Shown piece after piece: positions 46,117-58,513 of a stretch of 64,000 nucleotides of DNA. Location: NCBI GenBank assembly GCA_030435675.1, contig CM059622.1:4526001-4590000 (forward strand), read 5' to 3'. The translations under genes were made by a program, and so were the position numbers. The notes beneath the pieces were generated by a model. That model saw only the letters and a list, made by a program, of their open reading frames with translations, was not told the origin of the DNA and did not search any database. Each line of letters starts with the position of its first letter. Within the stretch, counting starts at the first letter, position 1. This DNA is from Steinernema hermaphroditum. Taxonomy: Eukaryota > Nematoda > Chromadorea > Rhabditida > Steinernematidae.

Positions 46117-47884
46117 AGGGTTTCATACTTCAAATAAAATCTTTGTCTTTCTCTTGTTCTTCTTAGATCTTATTTAGACTCAACAAGTGTCCTGGTGGTG
46201 GACTCTTCAGTGGTCGAATCTTTTGCGGCTTCCAGGGGCTACACAGATCGATTTCGAAGTTCTGGGAGTGGGAACATCGAACATCAGCTAAGGTTTCACA
46301 TGCTTAAAAGAATATCCTCATTGGTGTCCTCCAATTGCACGACATAATTGTAATTCCTACCTAAACATTAGAGTTTAACGAATCGCATATCCCTTTATGC
46401 TCGGCCCTACAGTATGTTGCTCGATATATCGCAACCAAAAACCAGCACGTATGTCATCTGTTATTTTGCCAACCATGGGAAATTCCTGATTCAGAGATGC
46501 TTTGTGTTCGCTTCCTGTTTCTTCTGCTTACCAGTCAAAACATATGACGATCTGCAAGGCTTGTTTTTCCGCTCAGTTTGACGCAACATCGTTAGTTGCC
46601 AGAAAAATATAACATCGTTGTTGCATTTTTCGATACAGCAGACGATGTGTCAATACAGATGACCTCCACATCTGCTTCTCTTAATGGCGGTAAAAGCCAA
46701 TTTTGTGCGATGAAATGTAGACGACAATAGCCAGGTGATAAGTACAATTGCCGAAGAAGCTTTTAGTAATTTCCGTAACCATAATTACACAAGATAAGAT
46801 CGTATAAACCGCTTGCAATCTCCCAGGATCTTGAATGAGTTCTGCATCTCTTGGAATTTGCATTCTTCAACCAGAGACATATGACAAAAGCAGGTCCCTC
46901 TACTGGACGACTTCCGTTTGTGACCGAAAGGTATGGAAAGGTATCCGAAAGCGGTTCATAAACCATCTACTCCGGGATCAGTTCTATGTCTCCCAGACAG
47001 TTCGATGGTTCAAAAGGACATTTGTTTTCGAACGTAATAGCCTGCAGACAACTTTTTTGTGCATTTTTACATCCGACGTATACGATTCTTGAGAATATCG
47101 CGCGTAAATATTTTGTTTAGTGCAAACCCACGCTCCAGACAGGGAACTTTAACTAGATTATGACTGTTGCAACTTTCGCGGTTCACACTGAGGAGGCGTT
47201 GTTCGCGTTGGGTCAAGCACTTGACCCGTGCTCCCTTTGTTCCGCGTTAAAAATGGAAAAAATTTTCCGGAAAGGTCATTACAGTAGTCGGTTTCTGGGA
47301 AATTCGCTTTTCTAGCGGCAATTTCATAGGCAGTTCCTTCTAAAATAGATTTATTCTGATCACGTGAATGAGAGAGGTCCCGACTTGTGGCAGTAGTGTT
47401 CGGTTTTTGAACTTTGAGGTAGATCTACAGGGCGTCCTTTTGTAGTATTCGGCTCGGGTTCATTTCGTATCGGAACAAGAAGAATACATGACCGACGAGA
47501 TTTCATGATCATGCTCAGTATTCAGGTTGTTCTGTCGGCTGTACTGAACTGCCGCAGTTTATTACTCATTAGGTACTGACTTAAGTTTCTGATAATGAGT
47601 CATGTACATCATTGGCTGTGCACTGAAATAGACAGGGTCTATGTTCTGCTTTCCCGTAAAATAAAGGATCAAAACCGATAATCAACAAAAAGGTACCATA
47701 AGAGATTGTATTAGCGAGGTGATTCATTATTGGTTAGAGGCATGCATGTACACAAGACGAAAAACCAAACAACATGTGAAGACTGAGACACGATACCGGA
47801 TTTTCTGAGTGACGAATCGAACTTTTTCACGTAGATGATTATTTTTGTTAACCGGGGACAATTATGGCTTTGGCATAATTATCG
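46117..47884. other. Spacer with a duplicated segment
   Basis: Contains copy 2 of the duplicated segment (47107-47240). Minus-strand frames at 46681-46966 are hydrophobic in part but carry no recognised family. Confidence 0.35.
47107..47240 (-). repeat. Duplicated segment, copy 2 (partner at 40061-40190)
   Basis: Shares the AAATATTTTG-TTAGTGCAA and GCGTTG blocks with 40061-40190 in the same order and orientation. On the minus strand the frame runs through LERGFALNKIF and then stops. Confidence 0.45.
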
Positions 47885-48210
47885 TCCCGTCTTCCAGAAG
47901 GTCTGGAACACCAGGGTTGTCGTAGTTCCACCGTCTTGCCAACAATTCCATCAGCAGCTTCAGCGATGCTTCGAAGTCTGCGCCGCCAGCTGAAACGAAG
48001 ATGGCGGTCCATTCGCCGTGCTCCGCAGCCGAAAAGAAGGGCGCTTCTATCGGAATAATTTCTTCTACCGCCCGTCCTCTCTCCGATGTCCGCTCAAACT
48101 GATGGTATCAGCGCTTTGTTCTGGGATATCGCCTTGCATTTCGAAGAAAGAAGAGAACCGTCGACTACGTTGTGACAGTATTCTTGTTTCGGCGTTACAG
48201 GACGCCTAAC
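47885..48210 (+). repeat. R1 dispersed element, copy 5
   Basis: The plus strand reads CGTCTTCCAGAAGGTCTGG, AACACCAGGGTTGTCGTAG and TTCCACCGTCTTGCC in a row, giving FQKVWNTRVVVVPPSCQQ in translation. It is followed by an arginine-rich stretch (RSRKEGRFYRN) similar to the RRRNFRTKF of copy 6. Stops and frame changes show it is inactive. Confidence 0.5.
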
Positions 48211-51200
48211 GCGATGTGGATGCAAGAGTATAAACTCGTGAAACTTACGTTCTTGAAGTTCATTATTGGTGCGGTTAAACTGAGTACAGACTAAGATCGA
48301 CAGGTGACTAAGATTTTCGAATGTTTACTAAAACAACAAGTACCGTATTTAGTTATGGTATTTCAAGTGAACCTAGAATGAGGGGAAGACTGGATGGTGT
48401 AGAGATTTCAATCTTTTCTTCATTGTTCCCTGTAATGTCGGATTGAAATAGTCGCAACTGCTGACTCAGTTAATAATTAAATCACATGGTTGAGCTTGGA
48501 AGCAAAAATGAATTCATAATTTTCCGAGCACTTACAAAAGAAGCATCAGCTAGGACAGCGTTGTACGTGAGTCCGGCAAAGTCCCGATGTCCTATCCACA
48601 TGTTATTTAACCTTCCGACCGGGAAAAAACTTTGAGTCGCGAAAGATCGCGGGCACCTGTCACAAATTGGCTTTAAAGATAACTCATAAATCTAAAAGTG
48701 CTTTGTGTTTAAACAAATCTATATCCGTCCCTTGTGCCAAACGTCTTTGTCATAGAGATGATGAGGTCCCGGCACGACATCTCAAGTACACTCAGCCACT
48801 AGATCGTGTCTCGAAGTGCACATATTTGTACGGTCAACTACAAACAGTTCTTTCATGGGTCTGCGTCCTTCACAGCGCGAAGTGCTTACGCAGTTCCTGT
48901 ACATTTTCTGAGATGTAGTGGGGCGGTAGAGGTACGGTGGACTCTATTATAAACCGGGCCTTCTGGCGTGAGATGTGATTTGAACGCTGTTTTCAGACCC
49001 TGTTCAGATCTAGGTTTTCTTTTGATAGTAGCAACGACGAACTTTTAGTTGTATTTGGTGCAATAACAGTGACCATTTGGTATTTTATTGTTTATAAATG
49101 AAGATGTGTGGGCGTCCCTTTTTAATCCTCCAATAGTTGTTAGCACGAAGAGACTGGAATCCGTGGGTGGCTCTCTTTGTTTACAGTTCGACAGAGCCAA
49201 CCTTTTTTGAAACATTCCCGAAGGCCACTTGCGTGATCAAAAAAACTGCTTTTAGCCATTATTTACACAATTGAAAAATGGCGATCAAGTGACGCTATGT
49301 ATATTTTTCGTTCAAAGTTCCTCAGCGTCGTTCAAAGACATCATCTCTACAGGCATCACCGCTCTATGAGTGAGTGTATTACGCACAAAAATTGGACTAG
49401 CCTTGAGAAGATTCTTCTGTTTATAGAGGTTATGCTGTCTCGCGGGTTTTGAATGATGCGATCAGCATTTGACGAGCCTTTTTTGGCTTTGCGTTTCGTG
49501 ACATGTGGAAGAAAGGAAAATCTAGGCGGTGTTCGAATGATGTGGCTGGTATTTGACGACATGTCGAACAGCCGTATCGGTACAAACTACTTCTATAGCC
49601 CCCCCCCCCACAAAACGGTCTATCAGGAGACAGAACTTGACATGTAGTATATAGGAGGATGGTCCGATGTCCTGGATGTGTAGGTTGTGAAGAAAACAAA
49701 GGATGCACTTGTAAAGTTCCTCGATGAACATCTCAGGGGGCCCGATGGCGTGGTTAATCTCAATCCGTGGGTTAGCTAAACGTCATGCCTGTTGTTGATT
49801 TTGAAATGTTGAGAGAAGACCTCCTCAAAACACAGAAGATCCAATTCTAGAAGTCCTGGACAAAAATTCTGTTGCACCCTTACAGTCAAAGTCTAGCCTA
49901 ACCATTCTCTTTTGGAGGAAGTTGAGTTTTTGTGTTGGCGGTGTTTTGGCATGCCTGTTGCACTAAAACCACGTTTAAATGAATTGAAGTCGGCGTGTAG
50001 CCTTGATCACATTAGTCACTAGTCGGAAGGCTAAGTACTAGTGTCAGACTTCGACGCCAGACAGTGAAGATGACTGATAGTTAGTAGTTTGCTAATTGGC
50101 AAGTAGTAGTTGTTAAATGAAACCTAATTTGAAGTCCACTTGTGTTTAAGTCACGTTGTTCGGTATGGACGAGAATTGAGTGTTTTCACAAATGAGACGT
50201 TCAGTGTTTGTGATGTGTTTCAATGAATGGGGGACGTTTCCCTATGCCTAATTTCGTCAGTTGACAAGTGTTATTTTGACACGATGTGGTAGAGGAAAAC
50301 AGTCCGATTCCCATAGAAATCTAGGACAAGCATAGCCAAAACATTCTGCTCGCCTCCTCATTTCTCGGTTCTCTTCACAATACTCCTTTTGTGATGGTGT
50401 GAGAAAACAAACGCCGCAGTCGGGAAATTGTTAGTTATGTGGCTTTGGAAGCACGTTGTTTTTCTCTACACGTTTCATATTCGTTTCCGCAAAAATGTGA
50501 TGTATAGGGGGAGAGATAAGTCTCGAATTCGTATTTCTCTCCTCAAGAAAGACACATTGAAATCGTACAAGGGGCGCTAGAAGAAAAACTAAGGTCCTTG
50601 TGCGGTTTCCTGAGGGCTGAATATAGACGTCTGAAAAGTGAAAAGTGGTCGTGAATATGTGGTCTTCTTACGCCCCATTCATTGTATATAGACATCTGGA
50701 AGGTCTGTTTGGTTCATCTTTGGCAAACGGTCAAACAACGATTGGTCGTCTTCAGTATGAACAACCAGTCTGACTGTTCAGTAGTGTTTAAACTGAAGAT
50801 CCCGATAGTCGACTGTCTAGAATACACTTGCGTTCTGTTGCAGTTCTACGGATCCCTTTAATGAAGTATAGAGTCTACATTTTGCAAACACCGATACTCC
50901 GAATTTGCTAGGTTAGAGGAAATCGTCCGATTGCACTTTGCACATCTATGACTGAGGCGACCAAGTTCAGTTTGCAAAAGTGCTTTCTGAATAGATTGTC
51001 TGATGGCGTCATGTGGAAAGTGGTGTGCGAACTTCCGACGTATCAGTGACCGCAATTCTTTCATGGCAAAGAAAAACGTGGAGTATATCAGTACGGTACG
51101 TATCTTACAAGAATCAATTCTTCAAAAATTCAAAAATCAAAGACAAAATCTTACATTTTTAATGTCAACCAATCGATATTATCGATATACCTGCAGTTTT

Positions 51201-52620
51201 GTAAGACGAAGGCTCTTCCGGCAAACATGGACTTTGTTCGAAGCTGCGTAGCACTTCCAATTCTAAGCGGAAGTTTGGGCTTGTAGATCAAAGAACGTAC
51301 AGCTCTTTCCAGGCATAGAACCCCCAGATACAAACGAGAAATGTTTACCAAATGGTGTGCTCAACCTATTGTTCGAAGTACGCTTTTTTGGGCAAAATTT
51401 TGGAATTACAATTGTTGGTGGAGAAGGTAGCGGGAATTGTGGCTACAAAAAGCACAGAGGCACAAGTGAATACATATGATTTTTAAGTGGTTCTTCAAAA
51501 ACAATCTGCGCTGGGACGCACATAAACCAAGATCAAAACGATTTTGTTTCATCAGAATTGCATTCCAATGCCTCAAGATCATAATCCTCTTGATGCCAAC
51601 TGCTAGATGAGGAAGTCTCTTAATGAGTTTTTGGCTTTTTAAAAGTGTGTTTTTTATCAGAAAGATGTCCCAGAAATAGTCTTGCTGTCTCGCACGAGGT
51701 AAACATGAACTTCTGATCCGTCGTCGGCGGTTCCATGGAATGTTTGCACATTTCTCGTGCATTCTAGATCTATTTGAAGACGAATACAGTCATTTGATTC
51801 ATGAATCTACCCAATCTTGACGTTATCTCTTTGTTGCTTTTTAGATGAACGTGAACTGGTGAGTGCAACCCAAGGCCAAAATTGCATTATTAACAAAAAA
51901 GAGTACCATATCATTATGAATCAATCGGGTTTCAATGGACACACACTGACATCAGCTGCATATGTGTATATGTTTTGGGTTCAAAGGTAGGCCTGGGAAA
52001 CTGCGAGACGAGGTCAGTACCGAAAAACTTCCAGTTCACCACCACTCTTTCCCAATTCGTTTCGTAATTGTCCCGTCGAGAGACAACACCAGGGTCGTAT
52101 TGAGTTCTTGAAAATAAGAATTACCATTTATAACCATATACCCAAAACATAGAGCATTGTGTAGATGGAGTCTTGACGTCAACGGCTGCTACCCTGGCGC
52201 TGTTGTCCGAGGGAACAGGCAACATACTCGTGCGCAGATTCCCACAGCCCCTAATTATAAATCTGGCCGGCCTGAGGATATTCAGTGTATGCTGGATTTG
52301 GCTGTACTACTGAGGTGCGCAGCCTCGGCCACGGCTTTTTAGTTCTCGTGATTAGCCCACATCGGCTTTGTTCGCGCAAACAACTTTTTCCCTTCCGCCA
52401 ATAGCTCAAATCCCGTTCGTTGGCCGAAGTCACGAACCTGATCTTTTTTCGTTCGTCACTATCGCCTCTTTTTCTGCAAACATCGCATGTTTGAACCACA
52501 ACAACAACTTCTTGCACACTACCCACTTGCCATACGAGATGGCTTAACGTCCAATTAGCATCATATGAGTGGGCTAATCGCAAGAATGACTCTGTAATTC
52601 TTGATTCTTCGTCCCGACTT
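48211..52620. other. Gene-poor spacer
   Basis: No gene or RNA is supported. An 11-base C run lies at 49599-49609. A 118-codon minus-strand frame at 51406-51762 has no recognised motif and is within chance length. Confidence 0.4.
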
Positions 52621-52813
52621 CGGTCATGCGGCCGCAGCTGACCTGGGCGGACGCCGCGTTGCTCGCTCCACCCACCTTCCCCGTTTTAACCCAACGCGCA
52701 GCTCCTTGTCAGCATAAGCCCAGGTCTCCTGGGCCCAAAGGTGACGCCGCTTGCCCTAACCGGGCTCGCATCCGCCTCGTTCGCCCCTCTGCGGCATTTC
52801 CATGTTTTCGCGG

Positions 52814-52949
52814 TGACGTCTCAGCGTGACTCAGCGAACGCAATGCGTAGGATATCGTCTGCCGCTGTTTGTCGCAGCGCGCGGTTCTGTAACCTTTTGC
52901 CGGATTAAGGCGTGGCGTTGGGCATCTATAAACTCCCCATTACAGGTAA
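52814..52949 (+). promoter_or_regulatory. Promoter of insulin-like gene B
   Basis: TGACGTC (CRE-like, 52814-52820) and TGACTCA (AP-1-like, 52827-52833) lie side by side in a GC-rich region. TATAAA follows at 52927-52932, then CAGGTAA at 52943-52949 and a CCAGTC word. The order matches the promoter of gene A. A pyrimidine-rich CTCTCT run (about 52985-53020) leads to CAAG just before the ATG, which could be a trans-splice acceptor. Confidence 0.55.
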
Positions 52950-53023
52950 TTCCAGTCGCTTCACATCGCCTTTCGGCTTCACCCTTCCTCTCCTCTCCTC
53001 TCTTGCTCTCTCTCTCTCTCAAG

Positions 53024-53556
53024 ATGGTTACGATCGCCGCTCTCTGCTTGTTTGCCCTTCTCGTCAGCCCTTCCGTTGCTGGCTACATGAAGCTGTGGAG
53101 CGACGAAGACGATGCGAGCCTGGACCTCCTGCCTAAGCGCTTTCCTGAAGTAAGTCCTTCCGTCCCTCTTCTGTCATACGATGCATTCTCTAGGAGGGCT
53201 ACTACGAATACGCCGTAGTGAAGAGCAAGCGCGGAGGAGACGAGATGCTCCTTTCCGACAACTTCATCCAGCCTTTCATGATGCACTCTAAGACCAAGCG
53301 CGACGACGACACACCGATGCGACTTTGCGGAATGAAGCTGGTCAGCACGGTCGTTGAGATCTGCGCCGGTTGCACCAAACCCGCCGGCATGACCCTGGTC
53401 GGAAAGCGTGCCGGTAAGCCATCCCCTCCTTTTGCCCCTCTAATTCCACCTCCTTCAGCTCTGGGCACTTTCGTCAAACGCTCGCAGCCAATCTCGGACA
53501 TGTGCTGCAAGGACATGTGCTCAAAGTCGCAGATCAAGGAGAACTTCTGCTGCTGA
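53024..53556 (+). CDS. Insulin-like peptide precursor B, 147 aa
   Basis: Exons 53024-53149, 53194-53413 and 53459-53556; introns of 44 and 45 bases in phases 0 and 1. Residues 1-19 are a signal peptide. Basic sites are unusually many: KR at 38-39, 54-55, 77-78, 113-114 and 122-123. The B domain has cysteines 87, 99 and 102 (LCGMKLVSTVVEICAGC), the A domain cysteines 131, 132, 136, 146 and 147 (CCKDMCSKSQIKENFCC). Eight cysteines predict four disulfides. The chain ends on the final cysteine. A connecting segment of only about eight residues lies between two KR sites. Closest to gene A in layout. Likely a secreted ligand of the insulin receptor; the extra upstream KR sites could release further short peptides. 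Confidence 0.93.
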
Positions 53557-54193
53557 ACCCATCAAGAGCCTTTGTAGAGTCTTTCCGCCGCCGATCTCTC
53601 TCCCGCGCTCTCGTCACGTCCCGTTCGTCGATGTAGTTCTTCGCGCAGTGTTCTCATAAAGTATTAATTATGTAGATTGTACTATCCGTTTCAAATTGTA
53701 GGTGATCTGTCCTCTAATATTATGTAAGATGAGTGTACCCGTACCGCTTGGGCTCAAATTACAGAGCTTCGGAAGAAATAAACAGAGAAGAAGTGAGAAA
53801 CGAAGGATCAGGTTCACTCTTTCTAGCCGGAACCGTTTGTTTCCCAAGGCGCATAGATGACATTTAATTAATATTGCCAGAGAAAAATAAATATGCTTGT
53901 TGACCGAAGGGAAATATCTCGAGTAGGATTTACGTGCCGCACTTGTTTAGAAAGCAGCTTGTTTGCAAGAAGCGCTCCTAAATGTGTCCTTTACACGGGG
54001 GTGGCCGTGTTAGAAGGGTGTTGTTTGTTTACATACAACCGATAATATAAGAATTTAATGTGATTCACAATGAACTCTACTTGTATCTGAGGTCTTTCTG
54101 TGAAAAAGCGAAGTTCTTCCAAAGCAACAGATTCGACAAGAGGTCGAGTAGAACTCATAGAACTATCGGCTCAATGTGGCCTGAAAAAAAAAA

Positions 54194-54226
54194 AACGGTC
54201 CGTCGTGGGAACATTGGCTTTAGGAA
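54194..54226 (+). repeat. Exact 33-base direct repeat, copy 1
   Basis: Begins AACGGTCCGTCGTGGGAAC and ends CTTTAGGAA; identical to 55541-55573. Flanks on both sides differ at once. Confidence 0.85.
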
Positions 54227-55540
54227 AACCGCCGGTTATAAATACAGATGGCCTCCATGTTTTCGCATCTAAGACGATGAAGCTTAACCTTAGGCATTTT
54301 TTAAATGCTAACAAGGAAATGAAGGTAAATAAACATGTTTACGTCTGTAGGGTGTTTGGTGTCGACTGAAGCTGCCGACTTTTTAGTACAAAATCGGACC
54401 GATTGGTCTGGGCACCTCTTCCACTCAATTGGGTGGGGAACCTCTTCTACCCGATATAGGGCAGAGCAATCTTTGGCTTTTGCCCTGCATGGTCGACCAT
54501 TGGGAAACTATGCCATTTTTCGTAAATCGCATGACCTCTGCTCGGATATGCGCATATGAAAGCAATTAATTTATCTCGATATGTACAAGTGTGCCGACCG
54601 GAAACGGGGTACTTACGGCGGAAGATGGCTCTCAAGAACCTCCTGGTACTGCTCAGCTGGTCATTATGCAACAGAGTTTAATGATTGGACCAAACTCCTA
54701 ATTTGTATTTCGAGTAAAAGTAGACAAGATCGTAATATCTTTTTTGTGCATTGAGGTCTGTGTGTTGTGGACTGGAAAGCTGAACACTCCTGGTTTTTGA
54801 TCTCGTGGAAACGTATTGGGATGGAAGGTCTTTCTCCGTTTTGTTTGATTTTGTGTGGCGATCATTCGTCCGTTCGCTATTTCAAAAATGAGTTGAATTG
54901 ACGGCCGGCCTTCTTGGTCATATCTTCCTTGAGACAGCAATATGTCGTTGTTTTGGTCTGCCTTCGATTGAGGAAGTCCTGAAAATGGTATTTCAGGAAG
55001 GCTGAACGTTTTTCAAGACATTAATGCTCTCATGACTAAATCTCAGTAGGCATGATCCTACTTGGACTCTATGTTCAAGTCCAAAATGTACTTTTAAATG
55101 TTATGAAAACAGAAGTTTCTTTTGCATACTTTCCTGATCTGCGTCAATTTGAAAGTTAACCGTAAACACGTTGAAATTTTTTTCGCTGTGCACCTAAAAA
55201 CTAAATTCTACAATGCACTTGCGTACATATTTTTCGATCATTTTACAGTTTCAGGAAAACCTATAAATAAGTCGTTTACAACTGGAATTAACTACACATC
55301 CTACGTACTCTTTTTTGGATTACAATTAATGTTTGAACGTTTAGGACCACTGATTGGCTATTTTTATAAAAGAACAAGAAGAAGGAAGAAGCTCTTTGTC
55401 CCATCTGATATCTTGACATGAAGACAATCACTCGATCGACAACTGATTTGGTTTCGGTCTTCAGCACGCAGAAAAAACCTGTGAATCTAACTTGTGTGAG
55501 GAAAACATTTCTGAGGACACCAGATGTTCGCTGGGCACCT

Positions 55541-55573
55541 AACGGTCCGTCGTGGGAACATTGGCTTTAGGAA
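55541..55573 (+). repeat. Exact 33-base direct repeat, copy 2
   Basis: Identical to 54194-54226, same strand, 1,347 bases away. Confidence 0.85.
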
Positions 55574-56730
55574 GTAGGCGATCGTTTTAGCGTCACAGCA
55601 CTTGCGAAATTCACAAGAGAGAAACAAGCTCTGGGAAAGTTCGGACGCTGTTTGCAACAGTCGTCACAACCGAGGGAAACAGTCCGATTGTTTCTTATAA
55701 TTGTCAATGAGTTTGGCAATTTGACGTGTGAAGTTTGTCTATGGGACATTGGTTATTCCCTGGATGAGGGTACGGTAGTTTGGCTAACTAAAAATGAAAG
55801 GTTGGGCCTTACACGTGTATCACCGGGTATATCTCAAATTTTTGTATGTGATTTTTAAAGATCATGAGATGTGACCTATACACCAACGAAAAAAAATTGA
55901 GTACGATTCAAGACTGCTGGTTCATGCGCGATTTTTTCTGTGTCATAAGTGAGTTACGACTCACGTGGTGATACACAGAAAGTATCGAACACAGCTACAG
56001 CTCCCACTTCAGCGTTATTTTTAATGTACTGTTTTTGAGTGAGTTCCGACTCCTGCTTGCAGTTTCAATCATAGAATCCAGCAAGCCACAGAAATTCGTA
56101 CTCAAAAAGTCGCCAACCAAAGTCTGAGACACAGCGTGTTTCACACAAGTATGACCCGGCCTTTTCATAATCGAATAATGCAAAACTATTTTGAAGCTCA
56201 CTTCAAAAATCTGGTAATCATACACTGGTCCTCTACAGTCATACTTCTTCTAAGGCGACATCGGATTCGATCGAATAGCAGATTCGCTACGTGCTCACTT
56301 CACTACTTACAACCCTGTTTCGGCCCCTCATAGCACGAATTTTCTGGCAAATAGTGCCCAAAAGTCTTTCGTCCGCTATTTGCTGACATAGCAAATTTTT
56401 TATTCGCCTTACCGCCTTATAGATCAACAGGATGATTCACCTTGTTCGTCAGCATTTTCTGATCGGCACGTCGACGATCAACGATTAGTTACTGTTTTCC
56501 CATGGAGAAAGTCCTCTTCTTTGTTACGTACAAAGTCACACGAGTCATAAAAGGCAAAAAGTCGAAAGTCCGTCGTCCGTACGATAAGGCACCATGTGTT
56601 TGACACCCAGAGGAACAACAAAAACTGATCTCGATTTGATGTGTTTCCGTTCAATTTCTCATTTACTAATTTTCACGATATCACTGTTATATGTGTTTAA
56701 GTGTCAGTCGAATGCAACATTTGTTAAAAT

Positions 56731-56736
56731 TTTATT
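56731..56736 (-). terminator. Polyadenylation signal of insulin-like gene C
   Basis: AATAAA on the minus strand, six bases after the stop codon at 56743-56745. Gene D has the same very short stop-to-signal distance. Confidence 0.65.
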
Positions 56737-56742
56737 AACAGC

Positions 56743-57173
56743 TCAGAAGAACTGTTCATACTTCTTAAAGCGGGAGCAGCACACACTGTCTGTGACGAAC
56801 TGGTCCGTGCACTTCTGCTGCCGGCAACACACCTCCTTCAGCCCTTCATGCGGATCGTCGAAGCCTTAAATAGCTCATTTACAGATGTGTATTGATAGCG
56901 TCTGACTGACCGTTGATGACGACGCAATTCATACATAGTCGCCCCACTCGTTCGACCATCGGTCTTCCACACTGAGCAGGTAAAGAACGAGGATGCTTGT
57001 GCCGGTGGTGACGATGCCGATGCTGTTGGCACGAAGTCAGTTTTTTCCAGCTCATCACGACTTACGACATGATTGTGGTGCAGCAGAAACTCCTTGAGGT
57101 CTTCGGCGGAGTGGTCGGTTCCAGACACAGAGACGACGAGAAAACAGAGAAATACAACGAAGAAGAACTGCAT
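56743..57173 (-). CDS. Insulin-like peptide precursor C, 113 aa
   Basis: Minus-strand exons 57066-57173, 56911-57022 and 56743-56864; introns of 43 and 46 bases in phases 0 and 1. A different acceptor at 56972 would drop residues 37-53, but the one used here keeps SLPAQCG, which gene D also has. Signal peptide is residues 1-18. The pre-B stretch is histidine/arginine-rich (HRHRHHRHKHPR, 37-48). B cysteines are 54, 66 and 69 (CGRPMVERVGRLCMNC); A cysteines are 86, 87, 92, 102 and 103. No dibasic site separates the B and A domains (INGFDDPHEGLKEVCC), so a single-chain product is inferred. The A domain has four residues between CC and the next C, and a tail SRFKKYEQFF after the last CC, as in gene D. 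A TATAAATA box is at 57214-57221. Confidence 0.88.
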
Positions 57174-57213
57174 TTTGCAGAGTCGTCGAATGACAGGCCA
57201 CCGATAAGAGTTA

Positions 57214-57221
57214 TATTTATA
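57214..57221 (-). promoter_or_regulatory. TATA box of insulin-like gene C
   Basis: TATAAATA on the minus strand, about 40 bases before the ATG at 57173, so the leader should be very short. Confidence 0.6.
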
Positions 57222-58500
57222 CTGCAGGAAAGATGCAAAGTTCCTCGGCGTCGGTGCGAAGGGGGCGCCGTTATCGCTCAAACGGCAACAAACGGTGGGC
57301 GTTTAACGAAAAAAGAGTCAAAGGTGGTGTTATTGATTACTATCGGTGTGGTCGAAGGATACTCGGATGCGGATCCGATGGACAAAAAGTAAAAAGAGGA
57401 CATCATGTCCTCTGGAAAATCAGTAAGCAAAAATGTTTGTTTATGTTTTTAGCGTGCAACGGATGCGGAGAACAGATAACGAGTTATCAAGAGATCATTT
57501 CTCGCCGTTCATCTATCTTAGATTACGGCTCTTTTTTGCATACTGTCTTTCAGAGTGGTCGCTTTAACCCCATCATACACATCACGGAAGTTATCGAACA
57601 ATATCAGTTGTTTGTTGTGTCGTGATACTTCCTCCATGATATGAGTCATTCACCTTAAGACAACGAAGACAATGACAACTTCCGGTTATCAGAGGAAAAC
57701 AAACTTCCGTGTTCTGCTCGGACAGCATCAATCTATATAGACAAATATAGGATTTCTGGTAGGATGTGAGAATAAGATGATGCTGTGGTGAATTCAAGAA
57801 GGATTGAGTGGGACAGATGGTATTTAAATTTTTGTTCAGTAAAATTCGTTTAAAATTTTAGAGAATGCTACTTGATATTCCTCTACATCAACAATTTCGA
57901 ACAGCCAGTTCACCATAAACGACATCACTCCAAAAATTTAGAGTAATCGTGGCAGGAGCATCGTCCGTTTTTTTCTAGCGAAAACCCTTAAAAAGCTTGC
58001 CGTCATCGATATGTATGAATTCGGGAATCGTTTTCTGGCATCGAGTTTTTATACTGAATAGATTTATGTGGGTAAGAATCTCTTTTAAGATCGATTTTGA
58101 TGTGCTCTCAACCGTTCATAGCTTAAAAAGCACACAGAAAAACTAATAGGAATATCAACTTTCCTGGGACAATACCCCCTCCAGTCTAGGTGAACACCGA
58201 GAGAATTTACGCTTTGGGTGAACCACAGGTGGGTATATTCATTTTTGCACGCAACTGACAGCCAGGAGCACAAACCTCAGGTTGGATTCGACTTCCACTG
58301 ATGCCTATGAAATGTAGCTGGGTCAAGCTCAGCGCCCTTGTACGCTTGCTCTGAGAAATAGTCTAAACTTGATTAGCACTAGGTAGTAGGCAAATCCGCA
58401 CACGGAGAATGAATACGAAACCCAGACAGGCTGAGGACATCCGCTTGACTAGAGACCAAGCTTCATAACCCATGAACTAGAGACACAGATAATTCATCCA
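57222..58500. other. Spacer between insulin-like genes C and D
   Basis: It must hold the promoter of gene C and the 3' end of gene D. GC-rich near 57240-57300, AT-rich after that. No other gene is supported; the 130-codon frame at 57233 runs through the promoter and is not called. Confidence 0.4.
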
Positions 58501-58506
58501 TTTATT
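58501..58506 (-). terminator. Polyadenylation signal of insulin-like gene D
   Basis: AATAAA on the minus strand, seven bases after the stop codon at 58514-58516. Confidence 0.65.
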
Positions 58507-58513
58507 AAGCACA

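Larger units (their letters stand above)
53557..56730. other. Spacer between insulin-like genes B and C
   Basis: No gene is supported. It contains an exact 33-base direct repeat (54194-54226 and 55541-55573). A 99-codon frame at 55122-55421 has no recognised motif. Confidence 0.4.

Noticed and set aside
51406..51762. 118-codon minus-strand frame
   Set aside because: Several frames of this length are expected by chance in 64 kb of this composition; no motif or splice support.
56594..56869. 91-codon plus-strand frame
   Set aside because: Antisense to the last exon of insulin-like gene C.
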